A program made the translations under genes and the position numbers. The notes beneath the pieces were generated by a model. It saw only the letters and a list, made by a program, of their open reading frames with translations. It was not told where the DNA came from and did not search any database. A stretch of DNA of 64,000 nt from Atherinomorus stipes (taxonomy: Eukaryota; Chordata; Actinopteri; Atheriniformes; Atherinidae), in contig JALJCO010012873.1 of the NCBI GenBank assembly GCA_023101725.1, positions 990,001 through 1,054,000 on the forward strand, in the 5' to 3' direction. Below are positions 63,901-64,000 of this stretch, in pieces (position 1 is the stretch's first letter; every line of letters begins with the position of its first letter).

Positions 63901-64000
63901 CCTCCGATGAGAGATGGATAGTCTCAGGGTTCTTGTGGTATCCTGAGTTGCCAGAGGGATTCTGGCATTGTGCCTCGCTCACCTGTCAGTGAAAGTCCTT
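18258..64000 (-). CDS. crocc2: Rootletin-family ciliary rootlet coiled-coil protein, 29 exons, 5' incomplete
   Basis: Joined minus-strand exons encode about 1,627 residues ending at TAG (18258-18260). The product is almost wholly heptad-rich coiled coil with no membrane segment. Exon phases match at every junction (0, 1 or 2 carried correctly) and all introns are GT/AG. By family knowledge, rootletins polymerise into the ciliary rootlet and act in basal-body anchoring and centrosome cohesion. Exon order follows the human rootletin rod, from the Ser/Pro linker region to the C-terminal AHRQRV-LEEQ motif. The Ser/Pro-rich linker before the last rod third is much shorter than in human CROCC. I chose crocc2 over crocc because sned1 lies directly downstream in the same orientation, as in mammals; crocca or croccb remain possible. 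The N-terminal part lies beyond position 64000. Confidence 0.85.
18442..18621 (-). CDS. crocc2: crocc2 exon e28
   Basis: 180 nt, 60 codons, phase 0, starting [20 protein letters not shown] and ending [19 protein letters not shown], the rootletin C-terminal signature (AHRQRVRGLEEQ). The donor is CAG|GTTTTA. The acceptor TGTTCAG lies seven bases from the terminal repeat of a Tc1-type MITE. Confidence 0.93.
18631..19105. mobile_element. Tc1-type MITE (Sleeping-Beauty-like ends) abutting exon e28
   Basis: The ends CAGTCGTACTCTCCAATTAAAGAC and (reverse-complemented) CAGTCGTCCTCAAAATTATTC...CTCCAATTAAAGAC are flanked by TA (18629-18630 and 19106-19107). It shares its interior with the larger element at 59.98-62.18 kb (AGCACCTT, GAACAGT, CCCCATCATGCTTGTT). 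No transposase is present. Confidence 0.75.
19235..19318 (+). repeat. LINE-type 3' tail with (TTGAT)n
   Basis: The sequence AAAAAGTGCTTTAAAAAATAAAGTTTGATTGATTG has the form of a fish LINE 3' end with a short tandem tail. The body upstream is not recognisable. Confidence 0.45.
19969..21161. mobile_element. hAT-type element with perfect 8-bp target duplication
   Basis: The ends TAGGGATGTCTGATATT and AATATCAAACATCCCCA are flanked by ATAGTTTT at 19961-19968 and 21162-21169. Inside, comparison with the copy at 25.26-25.44 kb suggests a further insertion between about 20085 and 20825 starting GCCTGGCATACACTGTACG. (CATT)n lies at 21064-21089. No transposase remains. Confidence 0.8.
21487..21597 (-). 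CDS. crocc2: crocc2 exon e27
   Basis: 111 nt, 37 codons, phase 0: [20 protein letters not shown] and then QELLQILQ at donor CAG|GTGAGC. The acceptor is CTGCCCAG. It sits 325 bp from the end of a hAT-type element. Confidence 0.9.
22128..22319 (-). CDS. crocc2: crocc2 exon e26
   Basis: 192 nt, 64 codons, phase 0, from [20 protein letters not shown] to [14 protein letters not shown], which matches rootletin LEKDRVALRRTLDK. The donor is AAG|GTGAGA. Two tandem AGs at the acceptor make a 2-base shift possible; the first keeps frame. Confidence 0.92.
22394..22543 (-). CDS. crocc2: crocc2 exon e25
   Basis: 150 nt, 50 codons, phase 0. It starts [20 protein letters not shown] and ends MQNRTLKQ. The acceptor is ATCTTCCAG and the donor CAG|GTGAGT. 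The family counterpart is ERLDAARQALSEARKQSS. Confidence 0.92.
22922..23300 (+). repeat. Dispersed retroelement-like repeat (CCGGCAAGGAGGTT type)
   Basis: It begins CCTCCGGCAAGGAGGTTTTG and continues GTTGGTTTGTTCGTCTGTCTG and ATTTTGGTGGAGATCTGGATC, a repeat type I recognise as widespread in fish genomes. Its end is not defined and no coding remains. Confidence 0.45.
23340..23422 (+). mobile_element. 3'-truncated tRNA-derived SINE fused to a Tc1 element
   Basis: It matches the SINE at 9.63 kb through GGGTTCGATTTCC (box B) and GTGAACCACTGTGGACCCCTGAGCAAG, then switches abruptly at 23423 to the inside of a Tc1 terminal repeat. Both elements lack the ends that should meet here. Confidence 0.7.
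23423..24920 (+). mobile_element. Tc1-like DNA transposon, left end truncated
   Basis: Inverted arms 23423-23536 and 24716-24830 are near-perfect reverse complements (TTTATTTGTTTGGATGTTGC and so on). The right side continues another 90 bp to AGTACCTGTA, giving ~200-bp terminal repeats of the long-TIR Tc1 type; the left outer 90 bp are gone. Confidence 0.88.
23660..24661 (+). pseudogene. Tc1-like transposase, frameshifted
   Basis: An N-terminal paired-type helix-turn-helix ([20 protein letters not shown]) and catalytic blocks [22 protein letters not shown] and [12 protein letters not shown] show the D, D and E residues all remain. The frame shifts near 23940 and again near 24187, where a stop follows the second segment. 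Length is close to the ~340 residues typical of the family. It has only two lesions, suggesting a young copy, but it cannot be active. Confidence 0.88.
25258..25440 (-). mobile_element. Partial copy of the 20-kb hAT-type family, inverted
   Basis: Reverse-complemented it starts TAGGGATGTCCGATATTATC and runs through the CGTTTTTTGGAGCGATATTT and GAAATCTCGTGAGATCTTGC motifs shared with the element at 19969-21161. The far end is missing. Confidence 0.7.
25441..26422. other. crocc2 intron, no gene recognised
   Basis: Only short frames on both strands. No splice-bordered coiled-coil segment was found, so no crocc2 exon is missing here by alignment. Confidence 0.4.
26423..26876. mobile_element. CACTGCAAAAA foldback MITE, copy 1
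   Basis: The two ends CACTGCAAAAAAGTCATATCTTACCA and (reverse-complemented) CACTGCAAAAACTCAAATCTTAGC match, and the arms run for about 200 bp through CTCATCACACTCAAAATAAG and AGGAACTTGTTTTAAG. A 22-bp A tract marks the loop side. Copy 2 is at 56.5-57.5 kb. Confidence 0.75.
27030..27470 (-). CDS. crocc2: crocc2 exon e24 (largest exon)
   Basis: 441 nt, 147 codons, phase 0. It includes [19 protein letters not shown] and ends [12 protein letters not shown] at donor CAG|GTACAG. Rootletin LQRRSLEGELQRSRLGLSD and LTACEHDRQVLQ align at the same spacing, so there is no indel across most of the exon. Confidence 0.93.
27555..27718 (-). CDS. crocc2: crocc2 exon e23
   Basis: 164 nt. Two bases complete a Glu codon, then a coiled coil including [20 protein letters not shown]. 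The donor is CAG|GTATGG, phase 0. The family match is ERRATLDQVATLERSLQATE. Confidence 0.88.
27798..27918 (-). CDS. crocc2: crocc2 exon e22
   Basis: 121 nt, starting [20 protein letters not shown] and ending RLSEE plus G (phase 1, donor G|GTAAGA). The acceptor is GTCGTCAG. It aligns with rootletin DELRTQTSALNRQLAEMEAE. Confidence 0.9.
27996..28096 (-). CDS. crocc2: crocc2 exon e21
   Basis: 101 nt. After a short acidic start it reads [19 protein letters not shown], matching rootletin VRGALRDFLQELRSAQRER. The donor is AGG|GTAAAA, phase 0. It restarts the coiled coil after the linker. Confidence 0.88.
28172..28556 (-). CDS. crocc2: crocc2 exon e20 (rod end and shortened SP linker)
   Basis: 385 nt. 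A coiled coil through [20 protein letters not shown] and SALHRILG is followed by a basic, non-heptad stretch ending [14 protein letters not shown] in phase 1. Rootletin has LRSALRRGLGLGRAPSPAP at the same place followed by a long SP-rich linker, here reduced to one SP motif. Confidence 0.88.
28557..29364. other. crocc2 intron, AT-rich, no gene recognised
   Basis: AT-rich with a (TA)n run at about 29324-29354. No exon-like segment; the flanking exons e19 and e20 join in frame without it. Confidence 0.45.
29370..30876 (+). mobile_element. Tc1-like DNA transposon, second family, degraded
   Basis: Inner terminal repeats 29451-29492 and 30677-30718 contain GTGTGAAAAAGTGATTGCCCC and its complement. 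The arms extend outward (TTGCATGT..GTCACAC..TAAATGTTTCAGAT) to about 29370 and 30876, with an internal deletion in the left arm. G-rich and A-rich slips are present. Confidence 0.82.
29650..30671 (+). pseudogene. Tc1-like transposase, multiply disrupted
   Basis: Segments include an HTH region ([20 protein letters not shown]), LWTDET followed by an in-frame stop, and the C-terminal catalytic part [14 protein letters not shown] and [16 protein letters not shown]. Stops and frame changes lie near 29690, 30045 and 30110. It is decayed more than the copy at 23.4 kb. Confidence 0.85.
30895..30942 (+). repeat. TG/TA microsatellite
   Basis: A TGTGTGTATATATATATATATATATATACACACACA run, nearly self-complementary. 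Confidence 0.8.
31372..31808. mobile_element. Putative hAT-like MITE (TAAGGGTG ends)
   Basis: The left end TTGGGTGCATTCACACC and reverse-complemented right end CTTAAGGGTGTTTTCACAC resemble each other, with inverted AGTCCA/TGGACT motifs inside. The target duplication is unclear. Confidence 0.45.
31809..32660. other. crocc2 intron, no gene recognised
   Basis: No coding frame with splice borders and no recognised element ends. Confidence 0.4.
32667..32852 (-). CDS. crocc2: crocc2 exon e19
   Basis: 186 nt, 62 codons, phase 0. It includes [17 protein letters not shown], matching rootletin TLGLRQRLLKGEAS. The donor is GAG|GTAGTC and the acceptor GAACAG. A 4.1-kb intron with a Tc1 copy follows. 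Confidence 0.88.
32939..33098 (-). CDS. crocc2: crocc2 exon e18
   Basis: 160 nt. One base completes a Ser codon, then [17 protein letters not shown] and [18 protein letters not shown], which match rootletin NEDKEQKLALLEE and [18 protein letters not shown]. This is the best single-exon family match in the window. Confidence 0.92.
33175..33413 (-). CDS. crocc2: crocc2 exon e17
   Basis: 239 nt. The start [20 protein letters not shown] aligns with rootletin ELRTQLRLLEDARDGLRREL. It ends in TESDNS plus AG (phase 2, donor AG|GTACAG). The acceptor AG before TTA was chosen because it keeps phase 0 with e16; a second AG lies 7 bp further in but would break phase. Confidence 0.83.
33493..33776 (-). 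repeat. Dispersed minisatellite-bearing repeat, copy C (right part only)
   Basis: Read on the minus strand it matches 15023-15295 base for base over long stretches (GATTGGCTGCTAGCTGCCAG; GGACAGTGCTGTTCTC; TTGTTGGGGTTTGAACTG). It begins about 80 bp from exon e17. The minisatellite and left part are absent. Confidence 0.8.
34281..34434. mobile_element. 154-bp hAT-type MITE
   Basis: The ends CCAGGGGCGTGTCGTATAGTGGG and (reverse-complemented) ACAGAGGCGTGTCTTAAAGTGGG match well. Flanking 8-mers CTTGCAAC (34273-34280) and CTTGCAAG (34435-34442) differ at one base. It carries a GGGTTAGGGGAAGGGTCAGG tract. Confidence 0.75.
35381..36111. mobile_element. CTACACAG-ended MITE
   Basis: Ends CTACACAGAGAAATCCCCAGTG and (reverse-complemented) CTACACAGCAAATTTGACAGTG. 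The interior is AT-rich with repeated inverted GAGTTAA/TTAACTC motifs. The flanks share GGTTATAGGAACT-type sequence, suggesting it sits in an older repeat. Confidence 0.55.
36626..38076. mobile_element. Putative hAT-like element, 1.45 kb
   Basis: The left end GGGCCCGATTTACGAAAG and right end CTTTGTAAATCAGGCCCTA are reverse complements with few mismatches, and TTGCGCC/GGCGCAA motifs repeat near both ends. A smaller palindromic MITE sits inside at 37546-37783. No transposase frame was found. Confidence 0.6.
37546..37783. mobile_element. GAAGAGTTCATTTGCAAAA palindromic MITE, copy 1
   Basis: The left arm (GAAGAGTTCATTTGCAAAAA, CAGACAAACGCC, GGAGTTAACTGC) returns inverted as GCAGTTAACTCCG...GGCGTTTGTC...TTTGCAAATGAACTCTTC. 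The copy at 56564-56642 is a short form of the same family. Confidence 0.75.
38077..38955. other. crocc2 intron, no gene recognised
   Basis: Contains a 3'-tail fragment of the L2-type LINE (AATGAAATGAAAAATACTTTTATTTATCCC, 38797-38830) and CAT trinucleotide runs next to it. Nothing else is recognised. Confidence 0.45.
38960..39720 (-). repeat. Dispersed minisatellite-bearing repeat, copy B1
   Basis: Read on the minus strand, 39720-39490 matches the left part of copy A (AATGACAAACCTAATATAAA; TATAATCCTGGTCTCTACAG; CCAGGTGAATTTACTCTGAC in complement). It is followed by about 24 units of the same 21-bp minisatellite (39475-38970), here with the AGTACTAGGAATGAGTAA variant. Confidence 0.82.
39880..40131 (-). 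repeat. Dispersed minisatellite-bearing repeat, copy B2 (left part only)
   Basis: Reverse-complemented it reads CCTCCTGTCTGAAATGACAT, AAATAAATGAAGCATATCTT and GAGATTACTACAGAAATATC, matching 12430-12570. It lies directly beside copy B1 in the same orientation and has no minisatellite. Confidence 0.72.
40132..41880. other. crocc2 intron, no gene recognised
   Basis: Frames up to about 118 codons occur but lack recognisable domains, conserved codon structure or splice borders. I regard them as chance. Confidence 0.4.
41986..43510 (-). pseudogene. L2-type LINE reverse transcriptase, frameshifted
   Basis: Segment 43510-43019 carries the finger motifs ([35 protein letters not shown]) and segment 43035-41986 the palm ([33 protein letters not shown]) and C-terminal part ([27 protein letters not shown]). 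The frame changes at about 43025 and again near 43507. The active site is YSDD rather than the more common YADD, which I believe is usual in this fish group. Confidence 0.88.
43838..44713 (-). pseudogene. L2-type LINE endonuclease segment
   Basis: It opens [16 protein letters not shown] and has the AP-endonuclease-like motifs [21 protein letters not shown] and LGRSDHNLV, covering the catalytic Glu, Asp and His sites of the EEP fold. It ends in a frame change near 43840. The family protein is normally continuous with the reverse transcriptase downstream. Confidence 0.85.
45146..45289 (-). CDS. crocc2: crocc2 exon e16
   Basis: 144 nt, 48 codons, phase 0, starting [20 protein letters not shown] and ending QQKEQDKQE. 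The donor is GAG|GTAGGA. An 11.7-kb intron follows, carrying an L2-type LINE and several other repeats. Confidence 0.88.
45379..45513 (-). CDS. crocc2: crocc2 exon e15
   Basis: 135 nt, 45 codons, phase 0. [16 protein letters not shown] leads to [19 protein letters not shown], very close to rootletin ALSLKESEKTALSEKL and LEMERQKRDAQSRQEQD. The donor is GAG|GTAGAA. Confidence 0.9.
45696..45875 (-). CDS. crocc2: crocc2 exon e14
   Basis: 180 nt, 60 codons, phase 0. The Gln-rich start [20 protein letters not shown] runs to [10 protein letters not shown], which matches the rootletin LLLAESEKQQ motif exactly at its end. The donor is CAG|GTGTGT. Confidence 0.88.
45957..46130 (+). repeat. (AATTC)n and 3' end of an RTE-type retroelement
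   Basis: An AATTC pentanucleotide run (45957-46005) is followed by GCGACCTGTCCAGGGTGTAC, GGGATAGGCTCCAGC and GGATAAGCGGTACAGAAAAT, then a GACT tail. This is a very common fish retroelement 3' end whose tail often is (ATGG)n. Confidence 0.65.
46383..47045. mobile_element. TTAA-flanked MITE with perfect 18-bp terminal repeats
   Basis: The ends AGGTTGAATATGGAACAT (46383-46400) and ATGTTCCATATTCAACCT (47028-47045) are exact reverse complements, flanked by TTAA at 46379-46382 and 47046-47049. No transposase. Confidence 0.85.
47119..47585. mobile_element. TTAA-type MITE with AGGGACTAGAGGCA ends
   Basis: The ends AGGGACTAGAGGCAGGAATT and (reverse-complemented) AGGGACTAGAGGCAAGATTA match. TTAA lies on the left (47115-47118); the right flank ATAA is one change from TTAA. 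It lies 70 bp from the previous TTAA element. Confidence 0.72.
48297..48851. mobile_element. hAT-type MITE with perfect 8-bp target duplication
   Basis: The ends CAGGGCTCTAAATAAC and GTTAATTTTGAGCCCTG are flanked on both sides by CTCATGAG (48289-48296 and 48852-48859). It lies 75 bp from exon e13. Confidence 0.85.
48927..49087 (-). CDS. crocc2: crocc2 exon e13
   Basis: 161 nt. It starts with GT completing an Arg codon, then [20 protein letters not shown], and ends LEAERQQK at donor AAG|GTATAA. The acceptor is CTGTGCAG. Confidence 0.85.
49433..49560 (-). CDS. crocc2: crocc2 exon e12
   Basis: 128 nt containing [20 protein letters not shown] and [10 protein letters not shown]. The single leading A completes the Arg codon of e11. 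It ends C|GTGAGT in phase 1. The family counterpart is LEKEALEGSLFEVQRQLAQL. Confidence 0.87.
50001..50194 (-). CDS. crocc2: crocc2 exon e11
   Basis: 194 nt, starting [20 protein letters not shown] and ending LTQELLTL plus a split Arg codon (phase 2, donor AG|GTCGGA). It aligns with the rootletin block EREGRTLSEEATRLRLEKEALE across the junction. Confidence 0.87.
50718..51617 (+). repeat. Degenerate (TGGA)n microsatellite, ~900 bp
   Basis: TGGATGGATGGACGGA-type units fill the interval with frequent C, A and T substitutions. Because the phase slips little, long frames appear on both strands (MDGWMDG-type and HPSIHPS-type); these are by-products of the repeat and are not genes. Confidence 0.95.
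51618..52935. other. crocc2 intron, no gene recognised
   Basis: AT-rich, no element ends, no exon-like coiled-coil frame. Confidence 0.45.
52936..53166 (-). CDS. crocc2: crocc2 exon e10
   Basis: 231 nt, 77 codons, phase 0. It starts [20 protein letters not shown] and ends VLEKHCQ at donor CAG|GTCAGG. A continuous, strongly charged coiled coil. The intron downstream contains the large TGGA array. Confidence 0.87.
53243..53389 (-). CDS. crocc2: crocc2 exon e9
   Basis: 147 nt, 49 codons, phase 0 on both sides. It starts [20 protein letters not shown] and includes [20 protein letters not shown], close to the rootletin SLSKLSALNESLAQDKLDL block. The donor is CAG|GTCAGT. Confidence 0.9.
53463..53607 (-). 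CDS. crocc2: crocc2 exon e8
   Basis: 145 nt. Rootletin-like SLQELEGK leads into [18 protein letters not shown] and ends LALALNK at donor AAG|GTAAAC, phase 0. The acceptor is CGTTTCAG. The family block EQLEGKRSVLAKEL...EALSRATLQ aligns directly. Confidence 0.87.
53991..54173 (-). CDS. crocc2: crocc2 exon e7
   Basis: 183 nt containing [17 protein letters not shown] and [19 protein letters not shown]. It starts with the third base of a Ser codon split with e6 and ends GG|GTACAG in phase 2. The preceding 1.9-kb intron is almost entirely one nested transposon stack. Confidence 0.85.
54759..55609. mobile_element. TTAA-flanked MITE (AGACACACAACG ends), copy 1
   Basis: The ends AGACACACAACGTAACTTTT and (reverse-complemented) AGACACACAACGGAACTTTG are flanked by TTAA at 54755-54758 and 55610-55613. 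It is inserted in the Tc1 element and itself contains the hAT insertion at 54947-55305. The interior matches copy 2 at 56969-57412. Confidence 0.85.
54947..55305. mobile_element. hAT-type MITE, innermost insertion
   Basis: The ends TAGGGCTGGACAATTA and (reverse-complemented) TAGGGCTGGACAATTATT are flanked by a perfect 8-bp duplication GGTTGCAC (54939-54946 and 55306-55313). Without it the host reads continuously, as in copy 2 (GGTTGTGCACCCCTTCACTT). Confidence 0.88.
56062..56261 (-). CDS. crocc2: crocc2 exon e6
   Basis: 200 nt, starting [20 protein letters not shown]. The acceptor is CCCACAG. The donor that preserves phase and family alignment is AG|GTCCAC, a weak consensus; another GT lies upstream but would break phase. 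The join gives SLELIS followed by SEKASL, matching the rootletin ANELLSREKSNL block. Confidence 0.75.
56564..56642. mobile_element. AAGAGTTCATTTGCAAAA MITE, copy 2 (79 bp)
   Basis: The whole unit AAGAGTTCATTTGCAAAAAC...CAAATAAACTCTT folds on itself and matches both arms of the 238-bp copy at 37546-37783. Confidence 0.72.
56969..57412. mobile_element. TTAA-type MITE (AGACACAACG ends), copy 2
   Basis: 444 bp, colinear with copy 1 minus its hAT insert (AACTATTGGTTG, CTAGCAAAC, GGGACAGAACAAG, AAGATAAGACTGTCTTTTAC). The right flank is TTAA (57413-57416); the left flank TCAA is one change away. Confidence 0.8.
57541..57977. other. crocc2 intron, repeat-derived but no gene
   Basis: Contains CTTCTTCTTCTTCGGAGTTTCC (57811-57832) and ATCGGAGCATTACCGCC (57858-57874), parts of a dispersed fish repeat that I recognise but cannot name. 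No coding feature. Confidence 0.4.
57978..58451. mobile_element. TGCATTCCATTT-ended MITE
   Basis: The left end TGCATTCCATTTATCTCAGAGCTGGGAAGT and reverse-complemented right end TGCATTCCATTTGAACTCGGAAGTCGG are similar, with further inverted GGAACTGGGA/TCCCAGTTCC motifs. It lies 200 bp from exon e5. The target duplication is unclear. Confidence 0.6.
58651..58776 (-). CDS. crocc2: crocc2 exon e5 (Ser-rich linker and start of central rod)
   Basis: 126 nt, 42 codons, phase 0. It encodes [10 protein letters not shown], then a Ser/Pro stretch and [18 protein letters not shown]. Human rootletin has an acidic Ser motif, an SP-rich linker and an ALHKR-type helix start in the same order, so this exon anchors the alignment. 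The fish linker is clearly shorter. Confidence 0.85.
58871..58960 (-). CDS. crocc2: crocc2 exon e4
   Basis: 90 nt, 30 codons, phase 0 on both sides, containing [20 protein letters not shown]. The acceptor is TGTTCAG and the donor CAG|GTCTAA. It is a coiled-coil segment immediately before the Ser-rich linker exon. Confidence 0.8.
59150..59246 (-). CDS. crocc2: crocc2 exon e3
   Basis: 97 nt encoding [20 protein letters not shown] and [12 protein letters not shown]. The split Arg/Ser codon from e2 is completed by its first base. The donor is ATG|GTAGGA in phase 0. It is separated from e2 by a 4-kb intron filled with a nested Tc1-type MITE. Confidence 0.8.
59247..59976. other. crocc2 intron, no gene recognised
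   Basis: Around 59330-59470 the sequence (GAATATCAGAAGAAACTTAG, GATACAAAGGGATCAACATC) looks like a decayed transposon transposase or flank but no frame could be assigned. Confidence 0.35.
59979..62182. mobile_element. Tc1-type MITE (Sleeping-Beauty-like ends), split by a second element
   Basis: The ends CAGTTGTGCTTGAAAGTTTACATACC and (reverse-complemented) AAGTTGTGCTTGAAAGTACATACC with flanking TA. The interior matches the smaller copy at 18.63 kb. The element at 60295-62058 interrupts it; without that it would be about 440 bp. Confidence 0.78.
60295..62058. mobile_element. Unassigned DNA transposon with GGGGCATATTCCA ends
   Basis: Perfect 13-bp terminal repeats GGGGCATATTCCA (60295-60307) and TGGAATATGCCCC (62046-62058), then AAAAGGAGGCTTAG/CTTAAC..-type continuation. 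Interior frames are short and broken; PIF/Harbinger origin is a guess from end sequence only. Confidence 0.6.
62518..63116. repeat. GGTCTTGGTCTCG-rich element interrupted by a palindromic MITE
   Basis: TTGTAGTTCTCGAGACTGG on the left and (reverse-complemented) TTGTAGTCAAGACCACC on the right bound a region rich in GGTCTTGGTCTCG units. The palindromic unit at about 62930-63103 lies inside it. Confidence 0.55.
62930..63103. mobile_element. Palindromic AGGGTTACTCAATTCGGT MITE
   Basis: GAGGGTTACTCAATTCGGTT and AAAATCCAGCAGGTTTTCC on the left return inverted as GGAAAACCTGCTGGAATT and ACCGAACTGAGTAACCCTGG on the right. The first base deviates from the usual CAGGG of hAT ends. No matching 8-bp flanks. 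Confidence 0.65.
63291..63482 (-). CDS. crocc2: crocc2 exon e2
   Basis: 192 nt. The reading frame contains [17 protein letters not shown] and ends [10 protein letters not shown], a coiled-coil segment. The acceptor is CAACAG and the donor AG|GTAAAA. It starts with one base of a split codon and ends in phase 2. It lies before the Ser-rich linker, in the N-terminal half of the rod. Confidence 0.8.
63983..64000 (-). CDS. crocc2: crocc2 exon e1 (partial, cut by window end)
   Basis: The 18 visible bases end at a strong GTGAGC donor. The exon ends in phase 2 (two bases, AG), which the single leading A of the next exon completes. The exon is short and truncated by the window edge, so the call rests on donor quality and phase. 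Confidence 0.55.

Noticed and set aside
18258..64000. Calling the coiled-coil gene crocc (rootletin) or CEP250
   Set aside because: Similarity fits the rootletin family throughout and not CEP250; sned1 linkage favours crocc2 over crocc, though the paralogue is not proven.

Overview
The window is vertebrate, almost certainly ray-finned fish, genomic DNA. There are no prokaryotic features. Coding sequence comes as short exons with GT/AG borders and consistent phase, set in a dense field of fish-type mobile DNA: Tc1-like transposons, an L2-type LINE, tRNA-derived SINEs, hAT-type and TTAA-flanked MITEs, and micro- and minisatellites. The species cannot be fixed from the sequence.

Two genes are present, both read from the minus strand. 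Positions 64000 down to 18258 hold 29 exons (the first partial) encoding about 1,627 residues of a heptad-rich, Glu/Gln/Leu/Lys/Arg-rich coiled-coil protein. Nearly every exon aligns in order with the rod of rootletin-family proteins, from the Ser-rich segment after the N-terminal part to the C-terminal AHRQRV...[12 protein letters not shown] block and the stop codon. About 1.3 kb downstream, at 16963-16745, is the first coding exon of sned1: a signal peptide and the start of the NIDO domain. In mammals CROCC2 lies directly upstream of SNED1 in the same orientation, so the rootletin-family gene is best called crocc2. No further sned1 exon was found, so positions 1-16744 would be sned1 intron 1.

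Region by region: 1-16744 is sned1 intron 1, with a THAP-like fragment (about 2.0 kb), a long-armed TTAA foldback element (2.2-3.1 kb), a nested TTAA/hAT/hAT stack (3.75-5.89 kb), a truncated LINE (6.5-7.2 kb), a tRNA-type SINE (9.6 kb) and a large 21-bp minisatellite in a dispersed repeat (12.4-15.3 kb). 16.75-18.26 kb is the sned1 5' end and the crocc2 3' UTR. 18.26-28.6 kb carries the C-terminal crocc2 exons with a Sleeping-Beauty-like MITE pressed against one splice acceptor, an inverted pair of hAT copies and a decayed Tc1. 28.6-45 kb is mostly introns with a second Tc1, several MITEs, further copies of the minisatellite-bearing repeat and a near full-length but broken L2-type LINE. 45-64 kb carries the middle and N-terminal-side exons, with a 0.9-kb TGGA array, a four-layer nest at 54.2-56.0 kb and a Tc1-type MITE split by a second element at 60-62 kb.

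I saw no undescribed multi-gene system. The most distinctive observations are the transposon-derived acceptor region of a crocc2 exon, the dispersed repeat family with an internal minisatellite open in several frames, and the multi-level transposon nests with readable target-site duplications.
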